Position numbers and translations under genes: made by a program
Notes under the pieces: model-generated
Seen by the model: only the letters and a program-made list of their open reading frames with translations
The model's database searches: none
What the model was told of the DNA's origin: nothing
Origin: Lyophyllum atratum
Lineage: Eukaryota; Basidiomycota; Agaricomycetes; Agaricales; Lyophyllaceae
Length of the DNA stretch: 64,000 nt
Assembly: GCA_014905825.1 (NCBI GenBank)
Contig: JACGCN010000019.1
Span: 558,001 to 622,000, forward strand
Reading direction: 5' to 3'
In this document: one piece after another, positions 35,177 to 46,016 of the stretch
Layout of the letters: each line of letters begins with the position of its first letter
Position numbering within the stretch: position 1 is the stretch's first letter

Positions 35177-36051
35177 AAGCGAGGCGATTGTGTAGTAGCA
35201 TACCATGAATAGGTAAAGATAATTTACACGCCATTTCGGAAAGAATTTGTGAGCATGTCCGGATCCCTGAAGCTTGACTCAGCCTAAATGGATGCTGGCG
35301 CGCAAACATCCAACAAGTCCATACCCAGGCTGGCCAGTGGAGGAGTAGCCATTCGAAGACTCGAAGCTTCGCGAGTCACTTAATACTCGCCTCTACGCAG
35401 AGCCAAGGGAGCGAGCCTATATTGAGGTATCAGGGCTTACCGAGAGATTGATACGTGGAAGAATGGGATGAGTAAAGCACTAAAAAAAGCAAGCTGCATC
35501 TTGTTCGGTTCACAATCGTCACGTCTTCTGAGACATGTACGAATGCATTGCACAGTCTCCAAACAATAGGAAGAGTTCTTGGGATCAGCTGAATAGATAG
35601 GCAGAAGAACATTGCGAACTGGTACTCAAGCTCAAGAGCCTAGTCAAAGAGTCCTGGTGGTGGGCAGCATAAACGAAGATGGCCACAGTTCCGGTCTTCG
35701 GTGAGAGCATGACACAAGTGAGCTATCCGGCCACTTCATATAGTTAATCAAGCACTTCTCTCGATTTCTGAGTGTCAGCTAGAGGGCGCAACAGGGCTGA
35801 GTCAATGTACATGGCAAGTCGGCAGCCGCATTCAAAGTAGCAGAGTCTGCATAGGCGATGCCATATCTTTATTGGTTTGCAATGTAGGAAGCTCAGCGAC
35901 GATTGGTGTGTAGCGGCGAAAAGTTGAAGTGTGGAAGTTGGCAGAAGAGCTCTGAATTGGCCATCAAAATTGTTGTCACCGCATGATAAATCGGGAAAGG
36001 CCACGTGCTCACTAAAAACTCTAACCTCCTCCCACTTACGCTCACCAAAAA
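35177..36051. other. Intergenic, nothing recognised
   Basis: 3' flank of POT copy 1 and promoter of eIF3i. Only short shadow frames. Confidence 0.5.
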
Positions 36052-37442
36052 ATGGTAAGTCTCGATAACGGCTACAAATACGAGATACTGATCCACCCTA
36101 TCATCTAGAGACCCATTCTACTGCAAGGTATTTGAACTAATAATGTCCCCCAACGGTCCCAATTCACCACGACCTTTCCTCGACACTAGGTCACGAACGG
36201 TCCTTGACTCAGATCAAGTTCAACCAAGAGGGGGACTTGCTATTTTCCTGCTCAAAAGATCATACCATAAACGTATGGTATTCACACAATGGAGAGCGGC
36301 TAGGCACGTATGAAGGAAACAACGGATCGGTGTGGACAGTAGATGTTGATTGTGAGTTTTCTCTCCGAGTGCGTGTTCACCAGCTCAAGCATGTATCCTT
36401 GTCAAAGCAGAGTCAAGATTTATGGTTTCTGGCGCGGCCGACAACACTCTGCGGCTTTGGGACGTTGCGACAGGCAAATGCCTGTATACTTGGGAGTTCC
36501 CGACAGCGGTGAAGAGGGTGTCATTCAAGGACGATGACAGCCAGGTGGTGTGCATCACAGAACAACGTATGGGTCACCAATGTGCGATACGGGTGTTCAA
36601 CATCAATCGGGAGGGCGATGGGACAAATCGTGCGTCTCTGCGGCTTCATTTTTTGGGACGTAGTCTGACTGATCCGGTTCCGTATATAGAATCCGAGGAC
36701 CCGCTGTACATGTTCAACCCTATCGGTTCAAAAGCCACAGTGTGCGCGTTCACGCCGACACCCAACGTTATCATCACCGGACACGAATCCGGAAAAGTTG
36801 CCCTGTTCAACGTCAAGAGCGGCGATGAGGTCAACAGCAACGAGAGGGCGCACAGCGACATCGTGACCGACCTCCAATTGAGCAAGGACGGCACCTACTG
36901 CGTCACTAGCAGCAAAGATAAAGCTGCACGTGTACGTAGGACAGCCTTTGATGTACTGGTTAACACTCTCATATCGCGCTTCAGATACACGACACGAAAA
37001 GCCTCATGGTCATCAAGACGTTCACCACCGAGACACCCTTGAACAGCGCTGCTCTTGCACCTGGGCGGCCCTACGTGAGTTTCGACGATGGCCAATTTGT
37101 AGGAAGACTAATCTTGTTGCATAGGTACTCCTGGGCGGTGGTCAGGAAGCAATGAGTGTGACGACCACATCCCTGCGCCAAGGTAAATTTGAGACGCGCT
37201 TCTGGCACAAAGTTCTCGAAGAGGAGGTCGGGCGAGTGAAGGGTCACTTCGGACCCATCAACACGTTTGTACTATCAGCTCCATTCTTTGTCAGCTTCCT
37301 AACGATGAATTCTAGTATCGCTGTCCATCCTTCGGGTACCTCTTACGCATCAGGCGGAGAGGATGGGTTCGTCCGCGTACACCACTTCGACGATTCGTAC
37401 TTCAAAGCCAAGCCCTACGGCGAACTAGAGATAGCTGATTGA
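36052..37442 (+). CDS. TIF34: Translation initiation factor 3 subunit I (eIF3i, TIF34)
   Basis: Exons 36052-36054 (the ATG alone), 36109-36127, 36190-36351, 36408-36629, 36690-36931, 36985-37074, 37125-37264 and 37316-37442 give 334 aa, the usual size of eIF3i. The protein is a seven-bladed WD40 propeller. It opens [19 protein letters not shown], then [109 protein letters not shown] and ends [15 protein letters not shown]. All are highly conserved in eIF3i. It is a structural part of the eIF3 complex on the 40S subunit. The start codon is separated from the rest of the coding region by an intron. Confidence 0.96.
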
Positions 37443-38071
37443 TGTATAATTCATACCCTACCTTTCCACATCCTTGAGGACACCTCCATGAGACCCTATG
37501 CGGCTCTCTCCTTAATATCCACCCCCGAAACACAGCGCTGCGGCGAAAATCGTTTCCTTGCAATAATTTGCCAATCCAACGTCCAGTCAAGACGAAAGGC
37601 ACTCACACCAGGCCCGGTTCCGCCCCGTCGGGCCGATCCCTAAGCTGGGCAGTGGACACCGTCATGGCAAGTCTTTTCTTCAACTCGCAGGGTCGGATCA
37701 GCGCTATTTGCCCGATCTCACAACCCAATTCGTTTTTTTCAACGAGGCATCGTAAGACAAGCTGTCGAAAAATGAAGTTCACGGGCTGTCACCCCCGATG
37801 TTTGCTGCAACACTCAAGCTGCTCAGATTTTCACATTATACATGGCACAGCAAGAGTGCTGGGCGTGTCGTCAAGCACCCTTCGGGGGTCCGAAGAACAA
37901 TGGTACCAGTGATGGCGTAAACGGTGTTGAACGGCTATTTTCATACATCAGTTTACGTAACCGAAGAATTGACATATCTAGTACCCTCTTCGCTTGACCT
38001 ATCGCTACGAGTAACGACACCCCATTCCTCGCCTTACCAGCGACTCCACTGCTCCTTCTCCTTCACGCCGA
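37443..38071. other. Intergenic, nothing recognised
   Basis: Between eIF3i and the GPI-type secreted protein gene, both on the plus strand. No coding-like splice structure. Confidence 0.5.
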
Positions 38072-39381
38072 ATGGCCTCTACGACTTTCTTGTTACTCTT
38101 ACTCTCTTCGCCCACCTTGAGCTACGGACTTGACTGGTCAAGTCTTTCAAATATCCTATCGCGACGAGCAGACACATCACGGAAGGTCCCAGACATTGGC
38201 TATTATAACCCAACCGACAATGGCGGCAGTTTCTTGACTGTACGTGACCAGGGCTATTTGTGAGGCTGAGAGCGTCAGGTGGGACTAACTTTGAACTCTG
38301 GAATTGCAGAAAATCCCTGTTACGTTCCCGATGGGGCAAGGCGAGCCTGTAAATGCCATAATATCTGGACACTCGGACAACGAAGTCCTTGTCGACTCGG
38401 AGCTCAACGGTGGCCTAAGGAATTATTTTAGGTGTGTGTTGGTCGTATTCCCCTGTCTTCAGCGTCCTGAGAAGGTTGCAGCTCACTAGGATTCTCGAGC
38501 GAATGCCTTGGGCAAAGGTCTGTCAGTAATCAGAAGGTCAATCTCGGGGACGGAAAAGGATATCGTGAGTCACAGATTTGTTGAACTTATATGTGTATCT
38601 CTCAATGTTATGACGATAAGTGAACGAAACGGCTGTGATTCGATGGGACTATGGTGATCCTCAACTTGGCACATGTAAAGAAACGATTCAAGGGGGGAAT
38701 CATTTTCGTTACTGGGTACAGGACGGACCGCAGGCGAATAGGTATGTCTGCGATGCTTGCTCTCGTACGACATCTTCTCATGATGGATAATAGTGGAGCC
38801 ATTTTCATGGCCGTATCGTACGAGATGCCACTAGCTAGTGCGTTCCCGGATTATATTCTGGAGGACTTTTGCTCATCATCCTACGCTCTTAGAACAACAC
38901 GATATCATTCCAAACGGATACAATCTTGCTCGGTATGTTTCGGTCTTTTCCCTCTTCCTGTCAGTCACTCAAGGTGGCCTTCTGTTAGCGACTGGCTGAT
39001 AGGAAATATCACCCAATCCACAATACCAACGATGGAAGTGACCAACACATCCACATATAGTGGCTCAACATCTGCTAACGGTTACACATACCAAAGCGAC
39101 GTTGCCTATGTCTCGGGACTGCTCGCGAACACGAGCGACGCGATCAATCATAACATCACAGTTGCAGTGGATGGCCAGAATGCTGTGGACGGCCTCGTTG
39201 CGGTGTTCAACGTACGGATAACAAAGAGACCGCAAACTGCATCAGCGTCAGTATTCCTCTTGCTTTGAGACACGACCCGGCGCTCACCTCTCTTTTCTAT
39301 ACCAGAGCTGCATCATCAATACCCATATGGTTTATTCCTTTGACAAGTCTTCTGATACTACTACCCCTCCTTACTCCCTAA
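38072..39381 (+). CDS. Secreted, probably GPI-anchored protein of unknown function
   Basis: An N-terminal signal peptide (MASTTFLLLLLSSPTLSYG) and a C-terminal hydrophobic stretch of about 20 residues after a small-residue site (ASAAASS, then IPIWFIPLTSLLILLPLL) at the very end of the protein indicate a GPI anchor. The last exon begins near 39305 and stops at 39381. Between them lie IPVTFPMGQGEPVNAIISG, SLGFSSECLGQ, NETAVIRWDYGDPQLGTC, GGNHFRYWVQDG, AIFMAVSYEMPLA and HDIIPNGYNLARDWLIGN. Multiple NxT/S sites are present. The conserved blocks match an unnamed secreted family frequent in Agaricomycetes. About seven exons are inferred from these blocks. The function is unknown. Confidence 0.8.
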
Positions 39382-39872
39382 TTCCACCGCCCCTTCACAC
39401 GACGTTACTGGCAGTCTTTATTACTTACGATATTTAGATTCACTGTGCTTGGTTAAACCCTCAAGCTCAGTTGTATATACCTCGACGCTCCTTTGCATCT
39501 TCTGTACTTATTACTAACGGACTCTGTATCCTCACATCATTCGCATTCACACATGGCTCTGCACATTGTCTGCACATACAACAGTTGACTGATGATCGTT
39601 GGGTGACAATGGCGTGCAGTGAATGGCAAGCCTCGTAGTTCCGATGGTGATTGTTTAGATTTACGTAAGTCGTTGCTCTCATGAGTCCGCGACAAGTCAT
39701 TGTTGTCAACGGCCACGACTATGGACCCTTTGTCTACTCCCCCGCCACTGGCCATCTCCGTCTGCAAATCTACTTGTTCTTTTCGGTCATGGCACATAAA
39801 GCGTAGAAGCTAGTTCCAGGAATCACCCCTTAGTTCTTGCTGCCTTTCAAACGCTGCGTACAGACGACGACG
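39382..39872. other. Intergenic, nothing recognised
   Basis: Short region between two plus-strand genes, with only shadow frames on either strand. Confidence 0.5.
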
Positions 39873-41208
39873 ATGCCCAGGTTTATTATCGTAGATGAAG
39901 GCACAATCCGCGACTTGACAGACGAGGATGAGGTACTGCGAGCTCGGAAGCGGAAACGCGTGGGGGATGACAAGGAAATCGAACGGCCGTCGTTGAGGCC
40001 TAACATAGACGGCACTGAGATCCTGATTCATGACCCTTACTACTACCATGCAGACGACCCGCAGGCGGACTGCTATATCAGGGTGGAAAATATGCTGTTT
40101 AAGGTATGAGATTCCTTCCTTTGGTCGTTCCGAGATTGACCATAGCGTGCATAGATCCATGGACAGCTGTTACTCATGTCGAAGCTCCTCACTGCAAGAC
40201 TTTCAGACCGATCGCAACCAACGAGTAGCAGAGAACCCCTGGAGCTTTTCGGTCTATCTGTAAACGAGTTCCGTGCCTTGTTATGGGCGCGTTACGCGTC
40301 GTAAGCCTATTTGTCAATTTTACTACCCTATCTCTCTTAAATTGCTCTACAGAGAAGAGGATGCGAAGGATCAGCCCAAGGCGCAAAAAGACCTTGAACG
40401 ACTACTCCATCTCGCAACTGTCACTCATAATTTTGGCTTCACTGCGCTGCATGAATGGTCTATCCAGTCAATGCACTGGGGGTTTACTTCCAATGCCGTC
40501 CTCACCGAGACCTGCTCCTCCGCTCATTTCACCCGTGTCATCGAGATAGCAGCTCAATACAAAGCCAACGAGCTTCTCGAAGCTGCTGTCTCCAAGTGGA
40601 GCGACCGAGTGCGGCGAAGAGAGATCCCCGCCGTCCCAGCCATGCTTGCCGCAGACGCCCACAAGTTGTCTGAGCTGCGAGGCGTCGCCTACTACGCCCA
40701 TCTTCTAGATGCGATAGAACACTCCCCACCTCCGGCGCCCACCAGTCCTTTCCGCATCCAAGCAGACCCGAAGCTGAGCGACAAACAGCTTGTGAGGCTG
40801 CTGTCCGGTCACGTGTCCCTCGTCAACTTCAGTGAGCAATACCGGCGTCGACCACCCAAGCTAGAATGCGCAGAGGGATGCTCGACCGAGGCGCATCGTG
40901 CATGTACGCTCGTCTGGAACGAGCGGTGGCTGGCTGTAGCGGCCTCGAGGAAGATCTTCGCCCATACTTCTGCGGACATTCTGGCCATTTTGGCGACGAT
41001 GTGCGAGCAGCTCACCGGGGATGAAGAGCTCGCTAAAGGCCTTACTGAAGTGTGTAGGCTGGCCGGCCTGCAAAGTTTGAAGGTGCACCTGTTCGATGCA
41101 CGAGAAGGCCTACCGCAGTATTTTATCGGCTGTTACAAAGTCATCAACAGCAACCCTGGACCACCTTCATTATTTATGCCTATCCCGAAAGATGACACGT
41201 TGGATTAG
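39873..41208 (+). CDS. BTB/POZ-like domain protein
   Basis: Exons 39873-40103, 40155-40300 and 40353-41208 give 410 aa. Residues 50-150 follow the BTB pattern of Agaricomycete proteins: IHDPYYYHADDPQADCYIRV, then ENMLFKIHGQLLLMSKLLTA, REPLELFGLSVNEFRALLWA and a later LERLLHLATVTHNFGF, matching the F--LL-W--Y stretch and the helical region after the BTB core. The N-terminus is acidic then basic (RARKRKR, a possible nuclear signal). The C-terminal part has CAEGCSTEAHRACTLVW, a Cys/His cluster of unclear meaning. Such proteins are numerous in mushrooms and are thought to be protein-interaction or ubiquitin-ligase adaptors. No direct evidence of partners. Confidence 0.8.
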
Positions 41209-41347
41209 ATACCCTACTATAGTAGTTCGCATTTCTTATCGATAGTACAAAGAATAGGTTGGGAACCATGATACCCGACAAGCTCTATTTTGAAGGCACT
41301 TCCCCGTTCATCGGTCAACGATCCTCAGGTTTAACAAGGCGGCCCTG

Positions 41348-42991
41348 TCAGGAGGGAAGCTTTGCCGTGTAGTCATTGGGAACCTCAGTGTCTGGACTCA
41401 TATCTTCATGTCTGAAGACCAGCGTGTCTAGCTGCACTGTGAAGCCAGAAGTATACGCTTGGGACGCCAGCTGTCCCAGCTGTCCCAGCTGTCGTGTACG
41501 CTTCCCCTCTTGGCGTAGATGGAGTAGCATTCTGCATGCCATAAGAGTGCATACCGTCGGTTGAAGCCTACATGCCAGAATGTTAGCGTGAGTGTTGGAC
41601 ACTGAAAGAGTGAGAGCTGGCGTACCCTGACACCACGCCTGCATGTGACATCTGTGAAAAGTTCCATTAGCGCAGAAGACCCCCAAATAACAATGGTATG
41701 AGGAGCACATACGAGTGTTTTGGTCACAACATTTAAGATCAAAACCTTGACAGAAACCCCGAATAAAAAGAAGTAGTAAATGAGCCCTTTTTTCAAAATG
41801 CATTAGTCAACATAAGACTACGAAGTGGACATAGTAGAAATACCATCAAAATGTACGATTCTCATAAGACCCATCTCGAGGTTCCCAGAGACTTGGGGAA
41901 ATGGTCAGAATGACATGTAACAAGATAAAGGGAGAACTCAAGTGTACAATATTGATATGCTTTGATAGATGTTAAGACTAGTGTCACTGGTGACGGAAAA
42001 AGATGTGAAAATCAGTCTGCATTTTCCCCGAAAGCAATGCTTACCAGAGTAAAACACGACAATCAGAACGAAATTCACGGATCTAAACAACCACTGTTCC
42101 TCCTCGTTATAAATGTCGCGACACGAAAGCAGTTCTTGTGGTGCTGAGGGGTACACTTGGAGAGAGTCAGCATAAGGATTGCATAGCGGTCGGAGCCAAG
42201 CCTTCAAGATCACCTGTGCGACTGGTCCAAAACCCAATGATAGCGAATGTTTAAATCCATATCACGAGGAAAAACGAGGTCAGGAATATCGCCATCCTGC
42301 GACTTCTGTCCCATACGGCCCAGGTGCGGAGCGCAAAGATCACTGCATAATTAGACCATTAGTCTCCTCGCCTTTTCCGTATGTGGTCATAAAACCTTCG
42401 GCGATGAGCATGGAGACATTAACGGTCCCTAGGGTATAGTTAAGTTCGGTTAATGGAGTCCATTACTCGAGGCCAGCTTACAAGTGAGCAATTTTTGGTA
42501 CATCACACAATCTGTCTGATTGTCTGTGGGGTGGGGTAAAAATCAGTTCGTGTGGGCGGCCGCATACACAATGTCGAACGCACAATAGTTTAGAAGCACC
42601 AGCATCACGAACGTAAAATATCGGGAAAGGAGATACAGCCCTTTTGGAATATTCCATGCCTCCTTCCAGACGAGAGAAACTTCAAGTCCTATGGAACGGA
42701 TAAATTCATACACCTTTTCGAAGACTTGCAGTCAGCTCGAGATCATCTAGCATACAAGTAAATGACGCACCCAGATAGCCACACACGCCGCTGTATTTCA
42801 ATGGGAGAAGTCAGCTTTGAACGGTAGGTCGTAATGAATCCGATATTGACCATTGATGTACTGAGTGAAGTAAGTAAGCATATCGGATACGTCTATGAAG
42901 GGCCCAAAGATCGAAGTCGATGGTGATTGCCCACCTTTTGAATCTGTAGGAACTCCAGATATTCGAGGTCTGGCGCCGCCAGCACAGTCAT
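41348..42991 (-). CDS. Multi-pass membrane protein, DUF6533 type
   Basis: Start at 42991 (MTVLAAPDLEYLEFLQIQK); stop at 41348. The family opening is rebuilt by splicing: QKYINAACVAIWV, then VSLVWKEAWNIPKGLYLLSR and YFTFVMLVLLNY. Later exons give VIFALRTWAVWDRSRRMAIF, TFAIIGFWTSRTGD, NFVLIVVFYSVTLVLTSIKA, GLIYYFFLFGVSVKVLILNV and CRMLLHLRQ near the end. About seven hydrophobic segments are visible, as in the large Agaricomycete DUF6533 family, which has a GPCR-like outline but no known ligand. Several exon borders between 41.6 and 42.5 kb are only approximate. Near the 3' end three copies of a 9-bp unit encode a small QLG repeat, and the tail is Ser/Thr and acid rich. Confidence 0.72.
41468..41494. 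repeat. Tandem 9-bp repeat, three units
   Basis: CAGCTGTCC is present three times (the last unit with one change), in the last part of the DUF6533 gene. Confidence 0.85.
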
Positions 42992-45900
42992 CGTCTTCGA
43001 CCTAGCCTGGACCCGTCGATCGCTGCGGGATAAGTTGGAACTAGAGGGAAGACTCAAGATTGCCGGCTCAGGCGCATGTAACGAGGCTCCTACTTATACT
43101 CATAGATGACCGCCGGATGGTGTGCAATCGCATGGAAGACATTGTTGAGACGCTGCGCTGATGGTGGCCACGAAAGAAGCTGATGGACAAGTGCTGAGTC
43201 CTGACAGTTCTGGGAAAGTCTCGGCGATTCTCCATAAATCCGTGACATAAGTTGTATACTGTGAAAGCGATTGTTCGTCAATTTCAAGGCAATCATCCCG
43301 AGGCGACATAAACCTTCGGGCCCCGAGAATGACATGAAACACCCATATGAAGCGCGGGGTAGTAGGGGGTAGTAACTTGGTGACGTTAACGAGATTCTTT
43401 TCTCGAGACAACGTGGAGGAAGATTATGTGCATCTATTGGCTGTCGAAGACCTAGGTGAGGTATGGTCCTCTCCGTTGCTGACATATTGCCAGTAATCAG
43501 TATTCGCTGGATGTAGAAGGAGAAATGATAGGACGCCCGAGCTGGGACACCACATCATTAGACGGCCCTGTCCGACCTTTCGCCGCTACTTGCCTAAAGC
43601 AAAGACTCTTGACCGTTATAGACCCCAGGCTGATTCACATCGTGCTCGGCCATTCGAAGCTGCAGTGAAATTGTGTATGCTAGGATTGCGCTCAGCAGAT
43701 GTTCCATTCTGTTGATTCAAATTGTCAGATGGGAGTAATTTTGGCTCAGCGCTGCTATAGATGCGTGCTTTGAATTGATAGTAAATTTTGGTAACTAGGC
43801 TATGATGGACCATTCAGTTTAAAATCCAACGCGTAAAGGTAAAAGAAGAGGAGATCGTGACGCACAGGTAACGTCAAATTGATGACGAAACTCGACGGGG
43901 TCAAAAGAGAGAGGTAGACATAGAAAAGTAGACCAAGATGTTGTTGTCGGATAAATTAGAGCTATCAAATCGTTTTCATGAATTTCGCACCATCACGATA
44001 AACCTGGAGCAATAATTTCGTTTTTGCGATACAGTCAACCAATTCAACCAAAGTATATATAACTCCCTCGCACTTGTATGATATGCTGTTATTGACATCA
44101 GTATCAAGTTGACTGCCAACTTTGGTCAGCTTCTTGAACGAAGTTGCGCTGGTATAAATACTTGCGACGATAGAAAGGAATCAACAATCCAGGTGGCTAT
44201 TTGTCGTGATGAAACACCTGGCCCAGGTCGTATATGCAATGCTGAAATATAGAGCATTGAGGTCGCCGGCATCAAAAGGCTAGTTAGGTACTCACGTCTG
44301 AAATCAAAGACCCGAGACCCAATGAATACGCATCCAGCTTCAAGCCCTCATAAGTGGGACGGCGTTATAGCCTCTCTACGGAATATGCGTCAGTATTCCC
44401 ATATGTGGCTCCAGCGTGACCGGAAAGACGAGGTTTGCTCTCTCATCCCTAGATGCACTAATTTATTTCAATCGAGGATACCAAGGCGCAGGTGCAGCAG
44501 AGTGGAGCGTTGACATAGAGTCTAGCCTAGTATAGCTGTGGTGACGATGAGACATCGCCGAATGTACTCCGTGAGGCTTGGCTTCGAAGCTCGGACCAAG
44601 CACCAAGGTCATTTGTTCCATAATCATGTTCGCGCAGGAGCAGCGCTGCCCGCTGACATCGCCTGCGTTTTACGTATCGCCATATGATATCACGCTCGTA
44701 GTCCACGAGGCAGGAACCGCCACCCTCAGAAACTTGAAAGCATTGATACGCGCAGAATTCGAATCCAGGCGACACTACTTGATTAGCAGACCAGTTGAAC
44801 GCGAGGCTCCGTAGACCGATAAGAGGGATACGCGGTATCGCTTAATGGTATAGCTCGATCTCGAGACAGCGTATGGCCGGAAACCCTTCGCCTTTCGTAA
44901 GTATGCCTCGGTGATGGAAGCCTATTCAAAAGAGAGAAACATACCACAAGCTTGCCCCGAATATCAGTACATCGCGCATCGCCCGGAGCTGAGCCTCAGA
45001 AAAGCGTGAGATCCAGACCTCAGGCCTCAGGCCTTGTCGTCAAATGCAACGAGGTTACTCCGTCCGCCTTCGAATTCGAGCCCTCTTGTAAACCTGCACC
45101 AGGATAATTTGATATGACCGGCAACAAATAGCAGACTCGTCTTGCAGCAGTTATTTTGGCACAGCAAGTAGATTAAGCACGGCGCACATCGGCATATGGA
45201 TAGAACTGTACTGTGCAGTGCGGGCCAGCGGTCGACATGGTTGAGGGATAAAACCTAAGTAACTGGCGTCGGGACTCGGGACTCGGGGAGTTGGGCGTGT
45301 GTCACGTGGGATGACTACCAATTATGGCATCTCATTTCAAGCCCTGGCCCAATGCGGCAACAACTGTAACTCACTCTCTTATCATGCTATAACTTCTCGA
45401 CACTTCCAGCCTGATATAATACCCACCGCGCTATCGATGCGGCCCAAGACTATACTCTTTCCTCCCGGCTCCGCTGGCGAAGGGCTATCAAGTGAGAGTA
45501 GCGGGCAGCTGACATGCCCGACGTCAAGAAAAAGTGTGATCAGTTCGCTAGTTTGCTTGTTTTCCTCTCCTCCATGTACTAATCGGATACTTGGCCCTGC
45601 CAAGGCAACTTTAAGCCGTCTTTCTTTAGAGTGCCAGCGCCGAGGTTCTGCATGACTTTGGATCATGTCAGGTGGCGTCACACTGTCTGCTACGCGTAGC
45701 AAGGACATGGTCGATGGACGCTTGACGAGGTTGCACCCGTCTATGATGATGAGCAGAACATTATGCAGAATTCACCGCGCCTGCCGCTGGTTACACACAA
45801 GAATGGGAGAACAGTGACCAGATTCGCCATAATCTGCCATGACGCACCACATGGTCACGTCTCGCATCATCGAAGTACATCCTGTCGCGATATGCCCATT

Positions 45901-46016
45901 GCCTCAGAAGTATTCCCAATAGCCCCACCTTGAGGGGGCCTTATCCGCCACATATAAGTATAGGTGTCACCCTCTGTTCTTACCCCACCCCTTCCTAGTC
46001 TGGGGCAGCTGATTTA
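42992..46016. other. 3 kb gene-poor region
   Basis: No exon with a recognisable domain. A minus-strand frame at 43485-43090 begins with ATG and has 131 codons, with no similarity that I recognise. A plus-strand frame near 45300-45655 is equally anonymous. No terminal repeats, poly-A tracts or transposase motifs were seen. The region is unusually empty for this window and lies directly upstream of the second POT gene. Confidence 0.4.

Noticed and set aside
43090..43485. Minus-strand ATG-initiated frame of 131 codons
   Set aside because: No recognisable domain, no clear splice signals and ordinary codon pattern. Kept only as a note in the gene-poor region.
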